From an uncultured Afifella sp. (GTDB lineage: Bacteria > Pseudomonadota > Alphaproteobacteria > Rhizobiales > Afifellaceae), in NCBI GenBank assembly GCA_947259045.1, contig CAMYKZ010000015.1, forward strand, positions 40,484 to 104,483: a DNA stretch of 64,000 bases, in the 5' to 3' direction. Each line of letters starts with the position of its first letter. Position 1 is the first letter of the stretch. A program made the position numbers and the translations under genes. The notes under the pieces are model-generated. The model saw only the letters and a list, made by a program, of their open reading frames with translations. It searched no databases and was not told the origin of the DNA. Shown one piece after another: positions 27,299 to 36,922 of this stretch.

Positions 27299-29155
27299 AT
27301 GGCTGCGCCGCCGCTGATTCATTTACAGGATATCCATCTGACCTTCGGCGGCACGCCGCTGCTTGAGGGCGCCGAACTGGCGCTTGGCCCGCGTGAGCGT
27401 GTCTGTCTGGTGGGCCGCAACGGGTCCGGCAAGTCGACGCTGCTGAAGATCGCCGCAGGCCAGGTCCAGCCGGATGACGGCACCGTTTTTATCCAGCCTT
27501 CGGTGACCGTGCGCTATCTGCCGCAGGAGCCGGATTTCGCAGGCTTCGCGGATACCGCCGCCTATGTCGAGGCCGGTCTGGCGCCGGGCGACGATCCTTA
27601 CCGCGCAACGACCTTGCTCTCCGATCTCGGCCTCACCGGCACGGAAGACCCGGCAACCCTGTCGGGCGGCGAAGCGCGGCGCGCGGCTTTGGCCCGTGTT
27701 CTGGCGCCGGAGCCGGATGTGCTGTTGCTCGATGAACCGACCAATCATCTCGATCTGGTGGCCATTGAAGCGCTGGAACAGACGTTGACGGGGCTGCGCT
27801 CGGCCATCGTGCTGATCAGTCACGACCGCCGGTTCCTGCAAAACCTGTCTGAGGCGACCGTCTGGCTCGACCGGGGTCTCACCAGACGGCTCGACAAGGG
27901 ATTCGCCGCCTTCGAAGGCTGGCGCGATCAGGTGCTGGAGGAAGAAGAGAGCGACCGCCACAAGCTCGACCGCAAGATCGTCCGCGAGGAGCACTGGCTG
28001 CGTTATGGCGTCACTGCCCGGCGCAAGCGCAACCAGCGCCGGCTCGGCGATCTGCACGCGCTGCGCGCGGAGCGGCTGGCACGAAAGGCCAACCGGCCGG
28101 CCGGCGACGTGGTGCTGAAGACCCAGGAAGCCAGCCGTTCCGGCAAGCTGGTGATCGAGGCGGACAATATCGAAAAGGCCTATGACGGGCGGCCGATCGT
28201 CTGCGATGTCTCGCTCCGGGTGGAGCGCGGCGACCGCATCGGCCTGATCGGCCCGAACGGCGCCGGCAAGACGACCTTGATCAATCTGCTGACCGGAAAA
28301 CTGGCGCCCGACAGCGGAACGGTGCGGCTCGGCACGGCGCTGGAGATCGCCTCGCTGGACCAGAATCGCGACAGCCTTGATCCGGATGCCAGCGTTTCGC
28401 AGACGCTGACGGAGGGCCGCGGCGACAGTGTGATGGTCGGCGGCCAACCGCGCCATGTGATCGGTTACATGAAGGATTTCCTGTTCAAGCCGGAACAGGC
28501 GCGCACGCCGGTCAGCGCGCTGTCGGGCGGCGAAAAGGGACGGCTGATGCTGGCCCGGGCGCTCGCCCGGCCATCCAATCTTCTGGTGCTGGATGAGCCG
28601 ACCAACGATCTCGATCTGGAAACACTGGACCTGTTGCAGGACATGCTGGCCGATTATCCGGGCACGCTTCTGCTCGTCAGCCATGACCGCGATTTTCTCG
28701 ACCGGGTTGTCACCTCGGTGATGGTGGCGGAGGGCGATGGCGTCTGGCGGGAATATGCCGGTGGTTATTCCGACATGGTTGCCCAGCGCGGCAGCGGCAT
28801 AGGCGGTCGGCCGGCTGTCGGCGAAAAGGCGGAGCAGAAGGCCGCTGCACCTGATCGCAAGTCCGGAACCGCGAATGGCGGACCGGTTGATAAATCTCCA
28901 TCACAGGAAGCCCGGAAAAAACTCACCTACAAGGATCAGCACGCTCTCAAGGTTCTGCCGGGCAATATTGAAAGCCTGACAACCGAGATCGCCCGGCTTG
29001 AGAAAAAAATTGCCGATCCGGCATTCTATGCCAGGGATCCGGACGGTTTCGCCGCCGCGGGCAAGGCGCTGGAGGAAGCCGCCGCCAGCCGGGCTGCGGC
29101 TGAAGAGGAATGGCTGCGCATCGCGATGTTGCGCGAAGAGATCGAAGGCGGTTAG
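27299..29155 (+). CDS. uup: ABC-F family ATPase Uup
   Basis: 618 residues with two fused ABC ATPase domains and no membrane part. Walker A motifs are GRNGSGKST (about residue 39) and GPNGAGKTT (about 317). Both signatures (LSGGEARRAALAR; LSGGEKGRLMLAR) and Walker B segments (LLLDEPTNHLDL; LVLDEPTNDLDL) are intact. The charged linker between the domains and the C-terminal coiled-coil (NIESLTTEIARLEKKI) mark it as Uup rather than EttA or RbbA. ABC-F proteins act at the ribosome E site; Uup is linked to transposon precise excision, DNA branch migration and rescue of stalled ribosomes. Confidence 0.94.
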   Translation: MAAPPLIHLQDIHLTFGGTPLLEGAELALGPRERVCLVGRNGSGKSTLLKIAAGQVQPDDGTVFIQPSVTVRYLPQEPDFAGFADTAAYVEAGLAPGDDPYRATTLLSDLGLTGTEDPATLSGGEARRAALARVLAPEPDVLLLDEPTNHLDLVAIEALEQTLTGLRSAIVLISHDRRFLQNLSEATVWLDRGLTRRLDKGFAAFEGWRDQVLEEEESDRHKLDRKIVREEHWLRYGVTARRKRNQRRLGDLHALRAERLARKANRPAGDVVLKTQEASRSGKLVIEADNIEKAYDGRPIVCDVSLRVERGDRIGLIGPNGAGKTTLINLLTGKLAPDSGTVRLGTALEIASLDQNRDSLDPDASVSQTLTEGRGDSVMVGGQPRHVIGYMKDFLFKPEQARTPVSALSGGEKGRLMLARALARPSNLLVLDEPTNDLDLETLDLLQDMLADYPGTLLLVSHDRDFLDRVVTSVMVAEGDGVWREYAGGYSDMVAQRGSGIGGRPAVGEKAEQKAAAPDRKSGTANGGPVDKSPSQEARKKLTYKDQHALKVLPGNIESLTTEIARLEKKIADPAFYARDPDGFAAAGKALEEAAASRAAAEEEWLRIAMLREEIEGG

Positions 29156-29196
29156 GGCAGCGGTCTGCCAAAGCGCGGTTCAGGGTGGAGATTACA

Positions 29197-29598
29197 ATGG
29201 CGGAGAAACGCTTTCTGATTGATGCGGACGATATTGAGTTGCTCGTCACCAATTATGGCGGCTGTTTCGCCACCGACCGGATCACGGTGGATGGAGCAAA
29301 AGTCGGTTTCTGTTACCGTGAGGCACCCGATAATGACGCCGACAGCGGCTGGCGGTTCATGGCCGGTGACGAAGACGATGCCTACATGGACGATACGGAA
29401 AATCACGCCGTTTATGCCGTCAATACCATCGCCAATTATGATCGCGGAATCATTGTCCTGATCGATGCTGCTATCGGCTCGGTCTTCGAGCGCGACGCCG
29501 AAAGTGCATTTGTCGATATCAGCGCTGTTTATGGCGCTGCGAATACGGAACAGATGACAGTATCAGGCACCCGAACGCTTGATCCCGATCCTGACTGA
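29197..29598 (+). CDS. DUF2185 (Imm33-like) protein
   Basis: 133 residues from the ATG behind GGTGGAG. Conserved DUF2185 features: VTNYGGCFATDRITVDGAKVGFCYRE, DSGWRFMAGDEDDAYMDD, VNTIANYDRGIIVLIDAAIGSVFERD. The family appears both as free-standing housekeeping-like proteins and as Imm33 immunity proteins in polymorphic toxin loci. There is no toxin gene next to it here. It follows uup by 41 nt and could be translated from the same transcript. Confidence 0.8.
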   Translation: MAEKRFLIDADDIELLVTNYGGCFATDRITVDGAKVGFCYREAPDNDADSGWRFMAGDEDDAYMDDTENHAVYAVNTIANYDRGIIVLIDAAIGSVFERDAESAFVDISAVYGAANTEQMTVSGTRTLDPDPD

Positions 29599-29742
29599 AT
29601 CCGCCAGCTTTTGGGCGCGCCCTCTGATAGCCCGGCCGGCAGCGAATGCGGCATTGGCAAAATCATGCCCGCGATAAAGGTCTGGCCTGGGACCGACCAA
29701 GGTCCGATTGTAACGGCTTGGCGCCGGGAGTAGCATCCGCGC

Positions 29743-31194
29743 ATGCTGCACGTATCGCAAACAGGGACTGAGCTGGCACCGGAAACGCGGACCGGTTGGC
29801 AATGGTTCAGATCGGCTTTCGACCGACTGAGCCTGTCGCAGCGCTTCGCCATCACCGGCAGCATCGTCATGCTGATCGGCATGTTTGTCATCGGATCCTG
29901 GGTGACCGGAAAAATCCAGGACAATGTGACGGAGAATACGGCTCAGGCGACCGCTCTGTTTATGGACAGTTTTATTTCGCCACTCGCCCAGGAACTGGAA
30001 AAAACCGACAATTTGTCAATTGGCCCGATCCGCGCGCTTGAAGAGATGCTCGACAATGCGGCTTTGAGGGATCGTGTCGTTTCAATAAAAATCTGGAAAA
30101 CAGGCGGACTTGTTGCCTACAGCACCAATCTGGAAATGATTGGCAGGCGTTTCGAGCCAACCGAAAGCTTGCGGAAGGCATGGTCCGGAATGGTTGTCGC
30201 CGAATTCGATGACCTTGAACAAGAAGAAAACCAGGTTGATCGTCAGTCCGGCGTGCCGCTTCTTGAGATTTACAGTCCGATCAGGGAACCCTGGTCCGGA
30301 CGGATCATCGCTGTTGCCGAATTCTACGAAAACGCCACCGAATTGCAGAACGATCTGCAGGAGGTCCGGCTGCAAAGCTGGCTGATCGTCGGCATTGTCA
30401 CTTTGGCTATGGCGCTCAGCCTGTTTGGGATCGTTCACAGCGGTTCCGTGCTGATCGATCGCCAGAGAAATATCCTGCATAACCGGATTGAGGAGACGGC
30501 CCGCGTTGCAGACCAGAACCGGCAATTGCGGCAGCGGGTGGAACGCGCATCGGGGCGGATATCTGAGTTGAACGAGCAATATCTGCGTCGGATCAGCGCC
30601 GAATTGCACGACGGTCCGGCCCAGCTCATCAGCCTCGCCGCCCTACGCCTGGACAGTTTGCGGCGTGAGACGGATCGTCAGAGCCGGTATCATGAAATCA
30701 AGATTGTCCATAACGCGCTCGATGAAGCCATGCGTGACATCCGCAATATCTGTAACGGTCTGCGGCTTCCGGAAATCGAAACGCAGGATCTGCACGATAC
30801 GCTGCCGCATGTCGCGCAAAGCCACGAGCAGCGCACGCAAACGACGGTCGAACTGGCGATCACGCCATCAGATTATCCCATCCCGCATGCCGTCAAGATT
30901 TGCGCCTTCCGCTTTGTGCAGGAGGGGCTGAACAACGCATTCCGTCACGCCGGCGGAGTGGGTCAGAAAGTGGAATATGCCGTCAAGGACGGCGTGCTCC
31001 GGCTTGCTGTTTTGGATGCCGCTGTAAACGGGCCTGGTGAAACGGACATTGCGGCCGGTGAAGGGCTTGGTCTTGCCGGGTTGCGGGAGCGGGTTGAAAG
31101 CCTTGGCGGGACATTCCGTTTCGAGCGGCTGGCGGGTCAAGGCAACCGGCTGGCGATGCGTGTCGATCTAAGAGGAGAGCAGTCTGATGGATAA
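29743..31194 (+). CDS. NarL-type sensor histidine kinase
   Basis: 483 residues. One membrane helix near residue 36 (FAITGSIVMLIGMFVIGSW), a periplasmic sensor segment of about 170 residues, then a second helix (LIVGIVTLAMALSLFGIVH) near residue 215. The cytoplasmic part has a coiled coil (RVADQNRQLRQRVERASGRI), a HisKA_3 phosphoacceptor motif ISAELHDGPAQLISL, and a HATPase domain with N-box EGLNNAFRHAGG and G-box GEGLGLAGLRERV. It partners with the response regulator that overlaps it by 8 nt. The stimulus is unknown. Confidence 0.92.
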   Translation: MLHVSQTGTELAPETRTGWQWFRSAFDRLSLSQRFAITGSIVMLIGMFVIGSWVTGKIQDNVTENTAQATALFMDSFISPLAQELEKTDNLSIGPIRALEEMLDNAALRDRVVSIKIWKTGGLVAYSTNLEMIGRRFEPTESLRKAWSGMVVAEFDDLEQEENQVDRQSGVPLLEIYSPIREPWSGRIIAVAEFYENATELQNDLQEVRLQSWLIVGIVTLAMALSLFGIVHSGSVLIDRQRNILHNRIEETARVADQNRQLRQRVERASGRISELNEQYLRRISAELHDGPAQLISLAALRLDSLRRETDRQSRYHEIKIVHNALDEAMRDIRNICNGLRLPEIETQDLHDTLPHVAQSHEQRTQTTVELAITPSDYPIPHAVKICAFRFVQEGLNNAFRHAGGVGQKVEYAVKDGVLRLAVLDAAVNGPGETDIAAGEGLGLAGLRERVESLGGTFRFERLAGQGNRLAMRVDLRGEQSDG

Positions 31195-31834
31195 CGCAAT
31201 TCGAGTCGTCGTAATCGACGATCATCCGCTCTTCCGCAGCGGTGTCGTCAGAACACTTGCGGAAGAGCCCGATATCATTGTTGCAGGCGAAGGCGCATCG
31301 GCTCAGGATGCTGTAGACCTTGTTGCCCGGCACAAGCCACACGTTGCCCTGCTTGATATATCCATGCCGGGAAACGGCATTGTCGCTGCACAGACGATTG
31401 CCGGGACGAATTCCGACGTCAAAATCGCCATGCTGACCGTATCTGAGAACGATCAGGACGTGATGAAAGCGCTGGAGGCTGGTGCATGCGGTTACGTGCT
31501 GAAAGGCGTCGGCGGGCCGGAGCTGATAGCCATGGTTCGCGGTGTTGCATCGGGCGAATCCTATATTTCGCCGTCTCTTGCCGCCAGGCTTCTCGTTGCC
31601 ATGAAATCATCGGCACAGACGCCGACACCGCAATCCGCGCTTGCCAGCCTGACCGACCGGGAAGACCAGATCCTGAGACTGGTATCCAAAGGGTTGAGCA
31701 ACAAGGAAGTCGGCCGCGAACTCGACCTTCAGGAGAAAACGGTCAAACATCATATGACCAGCATCCTGCAGAAACTGAAAGCCCGAAACCGCGTCGAAGC
31801 GGCGGTCATTGCAAGGGAAAACTGGAGCGTCTGA
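31187..31834 (+). CDS. NarL/FixJ-type response regulator
   Basis: 215 residues. The receiver domain has the acidic pocket VVIDDHPLF and the phospho-acceptor Asp57 in VALLDISMPG, followed by the Thr and Lys switch residues. The C-terminal LuxR-type HTH is LTDREDQILRLVSKGLSNKEVGRELDLQEKTVKHH. Its ATG lies inside the 3' end of the kinase gene, so the pair is translationally coupled. It is likely to control nearby genes; the convergent Ser/Gly-rich protein is an obvious candidate, but no binding site could be identified. Confidence 0.94.
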   Translation: MDNAIRVVVIDDHPLFRSGVVRTLAEEPDIIVAGEGASAQDAVDLVARHKPHVALLDISMPGNGIVAAQTIAGTNSDVKIAMLTVSENDQDVMKALEAGACGYVLKGVGGPELIAMVRGVASGESYISPSLAARLLVAMKSSAQTPTPQSALASLTDREDQILRLVSKGLSNKEVGRELDLQEKTVKHHMTSILQKLKARNRVEAAVIARENWSV

Positions 31835-32520
<686 letters not shown>

Positions 32521-32761
32521 AGATTTCTCCTTGTAAACGCCCGCGACATCTTCGCCGGCGATCAACGGGAAAATAGACTGCGCCCGAACGGCGAACCATC
32601 CGGCGGGGACCGATGCGGGGGGCTCTCAGACCTATGAATTTTCGCATCCGCCAATCGTCGGTACAGGAAACGGACGATCGGTGGACTTCGATTGCGAAAA
32701 TCCGAAAAATGTTCCTTATCAGATAGTTAAAATGTGGCATTCACAAAAAGACCAGGCCGGA

Positions 32762-33433
32762 CTATTCCACCCAGCGCCGCTTGAGATTGGCATAAATCTT
32801 AAAGCCCAGGTCGGTTTCTACAGCGTCGGGGGCAAGCTGGTGGAGTTTCTGGTTGACCTGATCAAGCTCAAGCAGGATTTCCCGGTCCTGCTCGTTCCTG
32901 ATGTGGCTTTGCATCCAGGAAACGGCGACCAGCCGCTCACCTGATGTGACAGTCCGGACCTGATGCAGAAACTTTGACGGATAGGTGATCGCCTGTCCGG
33001 CCGGCAGCTTGAAAGCGGTTGCTCCGTAAGGGGTAATGATCTCCAGTTCACCGCCTTCATATTCGTCCGGCTGGCAGAGGAATATTGTCATTGAAATGTC
33101 GGACCTGTTCTTCGATCCGACCGCTCCGATCTGGGCGTCATCGACATGAAATCCATATCCCATGCCAGTCGATGATTTGCTGATCAGGGGCGTCGCTATC
33201 TCTTTCGGATGGCAGCATTGCACCAGTTTCTGATGCCGCTTGACGGCGTTCAGGATGATGCTCTGAACATCCCTGGCTTCCTTTTCATTCCATGAAACCT
33301 GTTTGTTGTTCTTCACCCGTTTGGCGCGGTAACCAGCCGTCTTTTTTCCGTCGATGAACTGAGATTGTGACAGCAGGGCCTGGATCGTCTTCAGCTCTTT
33401 GTCGTCGAGAACTTCCTGAAAGGCAGCGATCAT
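32762..33433 (-). CDS. PKHD-type Fe(II)/2-oxoglutarate hydroxylase (PiuC/YbiX family)
   Basis: 223 residues from the ATG at 33433; a longer frame from 33670 has no ribosome-binding site and includes Arg/Pro-rich non-coding sequence. Fe(II) ligands: His96 and Asp98 in YGFHVDDAQIG, and His157 in FLHQVRTV; the 2-oxoglutarate arginine follows in TSGERLVAVSW. PIF-like length and the C-terminal LDQVNQKLHQLA match PiuC and YbiX, iron-linked dioxygenases often near TonB siderophore receptors. No receptor is in this window. Three tandem 16-nt repeats lie just upstream of it. Confidence 0.92.
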   Translation of the reverse strand: MIAAFQEVLDDKELKTIQALLSQSQFIDGKKTAGYRAKRVKNNKQVSWNEKEARDVQSIILNAVKRHQKLVQCCHPKEIATPLISKSSTGMGYGFHVDDAQIGAVGSKNRSDISMTIFLCQPDEYEGGELEIITPYGATAFKLPAGQAITYPSKFLHQVRTVTSGERLVAVSWMQSHIRNEQDREILLELDQVNQKLHQLAPDAVETDLGFKIYANLKRRWVE

Positions 33434-33486
33434 CTGTATCCCCTGGCAGGTTAAACGCCACCGGCAGCCCGGAGACCACAGCCGAT

Positions 33487-33534
33487 CCCGGTAGTGTTTT
33501 GGACCGGTGGCGTTTTGCGCCGGTGTTGTTTTGG
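33487..33534. repeat. Three tandem imperfect 16-nt repeats upstream of the hydroxylase gene
   Basis: CCCGGTAGTGTTTTGG (33487-33502), ACCGGTGGCGTTTTGC (33503-33518) and GCCGGTGTTGTTTTGG (33519-33534) abut without gaps. The shared core is CCGGT-N3-GTTTTG. They sit 54-101 nt upstream of the hydroxylase start, in its probable promoter, so may be binding sites for a regulator, though nothing identifies which. Confidence 0.6.
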
Positions 33535-33685
33535 CAATGCCAGGATATCCGCCGCACACAGCCGATGCCATGCAGGACGGACCAATGCCTGCGCCTGCTG
33601 GACCAATGCGGTAGCCGGACGGCCGAAAGTCAGGCTGTCGATGAGACCAAGGGCCGACAGTCAACCTCAACAGGTCCGGGTCCGG

Positions 33686-34300
33686 CTAGACCCGGATCCC
33701 GAACCCGCCCAGATCGGTCTTCAGTCTGTCCGCGCCCTCAAACAGAACCGCATTCCAGCCGGCGGCTTTGGCGCCGGCGACATTGGCGGCGCTGTCGTCG
33801 GTGAAGAATGTTGCCGCCGGATCGAGGCCGAAGGCCGCCGCATGATAGTCGTAAATCGCCTGTTCAGGCTTGAGCAATCTGACATCGGCTGAAACGGTGA
33901 CGCCGCGTGGTCTTTTCAGGAACGGAAACCGCTCCAGGGCCTCCGCGAACGTGTCATCGTTGAAATTGGTCAGCATGGTGACATCGACACCGTTGTCGAT
34001 CAGCCCGTTGAAGATCGCAACCACATCGTCATAGGCATGCGGCACCATTTCATTCCAGCGCGCCCGATAGGCCCGGATCAGCGGTTCTTCGTCGGGAAAG
34101 TCGGCAATCAGCTCAGCTTCCGCATCCGTCCATGAGCGGCCGCCGCGGTCCTGTTCCAGGTTCCATGCGCCGGTGCAGACCGTCTCCATGAACCAGCGCC
34201 GGCGGTCATCGTCAGGGATCAGCCTGCGGTAAAGCAGTTCCGGATCCCAGTGCAGCAGCACGCGGCCAATATCGAAGACGATGTGACGGATCTCTGTCAT
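33686..34300 (-). CDS. HAD superfamily phosphatase (YihX-like)
   Basis: 204 residues from the ATG at 34300. HAD motif I is IVFDIGRVLLHWD (nucleophile Asp, with the second Asp position occupied by Gly, normal for the YihX and dehalogenase-like branch). The C1 cap is helical; motif II is MLTNFNDDTF, motif III is the Lys in RLLKPEQAIYDYH, and motif IV is FFTDDSAANVAGAKAAGW. It is a soluble phosphatase with broad sugar-phosphate activity in the family. In many Hyphomicrobiales a HAD gene precedes mutY, as here. Confidence 0.9.
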   Translation of the reverse strand: MTEIRHIVFDIGRVLLHWDPELLYRRLIPDDDRRRWFMETVCTGAWNLEQDRGGRSWTDAEAELIADFPDEEPLIRAYRARWNEMVPHAYDDVVAIFNGLIDNGVDVTMLTNFNDDTFAEALERFPFLKRPRGVTVSADVRLLKPEQAIYDYHAAAFGLDPAATFFTDDSAANVAGAKAAGWNAVLFEGADRLKTDLGGFGIRV

Positions 34301-34391
34301 CGGCAAATCTTTCTGTCAGGAGAGTTGATGTGGCGACATAGAACCCATCGGACAGGGCAAGACCAATAAACTTGAGTGACGCTTCGTTACG

Positions 34392-35489
34392 TCACGGCTT
34401 CTTTGTCGCATCAGGCAAGGCTGCCTCGACGATCTTGGCCATCACGCTGGGCAGGCCGATCTCCGGCAGGTCGGCCGCCGGTGCCCACCAGCAGTCCGTT
34501 GGCGCCGCCGCATCTGCCGGGCAATCGGCGACATGGACCGTGGCGACAAGGCGGAAGTGGGTGAAAACATGCTCGACGTTTTTCGGGAGTTGCCGCCAGC
34601 CGGCGCTGAACGGCGGATCGGCCTCCGGCGCCTGCTCCGACCAGGTGCTGCCTGGCACCTCGACCATGCCGCCGAGCAGCCCCTTCGGCGGCCGCCGGCG
34701 CACCAGCACGGCACCGTCGGCGCGCTGCGCGACAAACGCCGCGCCATAGCGGGTCGGCCGCGGTTTTTTTTCAGCCTTGACCGGGAACGCCTGCTGGGTG
34801 CCCAGCCGGACGGCGGCACAATCCCGGTTCAGCGGGCAGAGCGCACAGGCCGGGTTCTTCGGAGTGCAGAGTGTTGCGCCCAGATCCATCATCGCTTCGG
34901 CGAATTCGCCGGGCCTGTCGGCTGGCACCAGAGGCTGCAGCCGGGCGCGGACCGTTTCCTTGCCGCCAGGCATGGGTTCATCGATGGCGAAAAGCCGGGT
35001 CATCACCCGCTCCACGTTGCCGTCGACGACCGCAATCGGTTCGTCGAAGGCGAGTGCTGCGATGGCAGCCGACGTATAGGCGCCGATGCCGGGCAATTCC
35101 GCCAGTGCCCTGGCATTGTCGGGAAACCGGCCCTGATGCTCCTGCGTGACCAAGCGGGCGCAGGCAATCAGATTGCGGGCGCGCGAATAATAACCGAGCC
35201 CGGCCCAGGCGGCCATGACGGCTTCGTCGGGCGCCGCGGACAGCGCCCCGATTGTCGGCCATTTCTGCAGGAAAGCCTGGAAATAGGGCGCCACGGCCTT
35301 CACCGTCGTCTGCTGCAGCATGACTTCCGACAGCCAGACCCTGTAGGGTTCGGGCCGCACGCCCTTCGCGCGGACTTTCGGTCCGGCCCGCCACGGCAGT
35401 GACCGGGCATGTCGCCCATACCAGATGAGCAACCGCTCCGCCGGTTGAGACATTGGCGGCCGTTCGTCCCGTATGGCTTTCTGTGACAT
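34392..35489 (-). CDS. mutY: A/G-specific adenine DNA glycosylase MutY
   Basis: 365 residues. It removes adenine opposite 8-oxoguanine. HhH-GPD features: LSEVMLQQTTVKAV (catalytic Glu), GLGYYSRARNL, LPGIGAYTSAAI, and the catalytic Asp in VVDGNVERV. The four cysteines of the [4Fe-4S] cluster have spacing C-x6-C-x2-C-x5-C (CTPKNPACALCPLNRDC). The C-terminal NUDIX-like domain recognises 8-oxoG. Either the first ATG at 35489 or the one at 35453 could be the start. It is followed downstream by the HAD gene and diverges from the DUF721-dsbA-smc group. Confidence 0.96.
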   Translation of the reverse strand: MSQKAIRDERPPMSQPAERLLIWYGRHARSLPWRAGPKVRAKGVRPEPYRVWLSEVMLQQTTVKAVAPYFQAFLQKWPTIGALSAAPDEAVMAAWAGLGYYSRARNLIACARLVTQEHQGRFPDNARALAELPGIGAYTSAAIAALAFDEPIAVVDGNVERVMTRLFAIDEPMPGGKETVRARLQPLVPADRPGEFAEAMMDLGATLCTPKNPACALCPLNRDCAAVRLGTQQAFPVKAEKKPRPTRYGAAFVAQRADGAVLVRRRPPKGLLGGMVEVPGSTWSEQAPEADPPFSAGWRQLPKNVEHVFTHFRLVATVHVADCPADAAAPTDCWWAPAADLPEIGLPSVMAKIVEAALPDATKKP

Positions 35490-35641
35490 GGGATCTTTCT
35501 GAATGTTCCTCAGGTTACTGTGCGTGTTTCGCCGCGCTGTTCAACCGGCCCGCCGGGTTTCCCCCAACGAAGCTCCACATGATGCTTCAACATGCGCCAT
35601 CATCGGTTTACCTGCGGTACGCGGCACGATAGGTTTCAGCC

Positions 35642-36106
35642 ATGGTGAAACAACGCAAAAGCTCCGCCAGGCCGATCGCCTCCCTGATCGGCAAGACGAT
35701 CGATCCGGTTATCCGCAAACGCGGTCTGGCCAAAGCCGAGCTTCTGGCCTGGTGGCCGGAGATTGTCGGCGCAGACTATGCAGATGCCACCATGCCGGAC
35801 CGCATCCGCTGGCCCAAGGACGGCAGCGCGGCGGTGCTTTTCGTACGCTGCGACCCGGCATTCGCATTGCCGCTGGAATATGAGCGTGAGGCTGTGCGTC
35901 AGCGGCTGAACGGGTTTCTGGGTTTTCCGGCGATCGGCGAAGTGCGTATCCTGCAACATCCGTTGCGCAAGGCGAAAGACGTTGAGAAACCGCCGGAACC
36001 TGATCCGCAGAAGCTGGATGATCTCGCCCGCCGCCTGGGCGATTGCGAAGAGCCGCTGAACGCGTCGTTGCTGGCGCTTGGACGGCAGATCCTCGCGCGA
36101 TCGTGA
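35642..36106 (+). CDS. DUF721 / DciA-like protein
   Basis: 154 residues. The segment IASLIGKTIDPVIRKRGLAKAELLAWWPEIVG is the diagnostic DUF721 helix pair; the remaining sequence is a KH-like module (AAVLFVRCDPAFALPLEYEREAVRQRLN). DUF721 contains DciA, which loads the replicative helicase DnaB in bacteria that lack DnaC, so this is probably a replication factor. It lies between mutY and dsbA in an order found in other Hyphomicrobiales. Confidence 0.85.
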   Translation: MVKQRKSSARPIASLIGKTIDPVIRKRGLAKAELLAWWPEIVGADYADATMPDRIRWPKDGSAAVLFVRCDPAFALPLEYEREAVRQRLNGFLGFPAIGEVRILQHPLRKAKDVEKPPEPDPQKLDDLARRLGDCEEPLNASLLALGRQILARS

Positions 36107-36214
36107 CAGGGACGTCAGGCCGGGGGGTTTTCTTCTGGCTGAACAGCCAATATGTGTTCACGCGACATTCATCTTGTCGGGGCGACAATCCGGTAACGCA
36201 AGGATAGAGACACA

Positions 36215-36868
36215 ATGACATTGATCACACGACGCACCATTCTGGCCGGGTCGGCAGCATCGGCCGCCGCGCTGGCCGTGTCGCTTCCGCTGGCGACATC
36301 ATCGTTGGCACAGCAGGCCGATGCCGTGCCGCTGGCGGAATTGCTTGTCCCGGGCGGGCTTGGCGACAAGATCCTTGGCGATGAGAATGCGCCCGTGACG
36401 GTGGTGGAATATGCCTCCATGACCTGTCCCCATTGCGCCAGTTTCCACAACAACACCTGGAAGTCGTTCAAGGAAAAATATGTTGATACCGGCAAGGTGC
36501 GATTCATTTTCCGTGAATTTCCGCTAGACAATGTCGCCATGGCGATCGCGATGGTGGCCCGATGCGCCCCGGCGGACAAATATCATCAGGTGATCGGCCT
36601 GTATTTCGAGCAACAGGAAGAATGGCGCCAACCGGGAAACATGTACCAGGCTCTGCTCGACCGGGCCATACCCTTTGGATTTACCAAGGAATCGTTTGAT
36701 GCCTGCCTGTCGAATCAGGCACTTGTGAAAAGCATAGAAGAAATCAAGACGAAGGCGGCAGAGCAATTTGGCGTCAACAGTACGCCGACCTTCTTCATAA
36801 ATGGCGTTAGAGAATCAGGAGCCTTGACCCTTGGACAGATGGAGGAACGCATCGACCCGCTGCTTTAA
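36215..36868 (+). CDS. DsbA-family periplasmic thiol-disulfide protein
   Basis: 217 residues with an N-terminal export signal containing TRRTILAG and a hydrophobic core ending SSLAQQA. The catalytic CPHC (Cys71, Cys74) is in EYASMTCPHCASF, and the cis-proline loop is VNSTPTFFINGVRE. This CPHC group is the Hyphomicrobiales DsbA-like family encoded next to smc. It oxidises or isomerises disulfides in the periplasm. It lies 54 nt upstream of smc. Confidence 0.92.
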   Translation: MTLITRRTILAGSAASAAALAVSLPLATSSLAQQADAVPLAELLVPGGLGDKILGDENAPVTVVEYASMTCPHCASFHNNTWKSFKEKYVDTGKVRFIFREFPLDNVAMAIAMVARCAPADKYHQVIGLYFEQQEEWRQPGNMYQALLDRAIPFGFTKESFDACLSNQALVKSIEEIKTKAAEQFGVNSTPTFFINGVRESGALTLGQMEERIDPLL

Positions 36869-36922
36869 CATGCAAGCTGCGCGCCGCCGGCCCGGACATG
36901 CAAACCGGGCAGGGGGCATCTG

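Noticed and set aside
27323..28684. 453-codon minus-strand open frame inside the ABC-F gene
   Set aside because: Shadow of uup; composition is that of an antisense frame.
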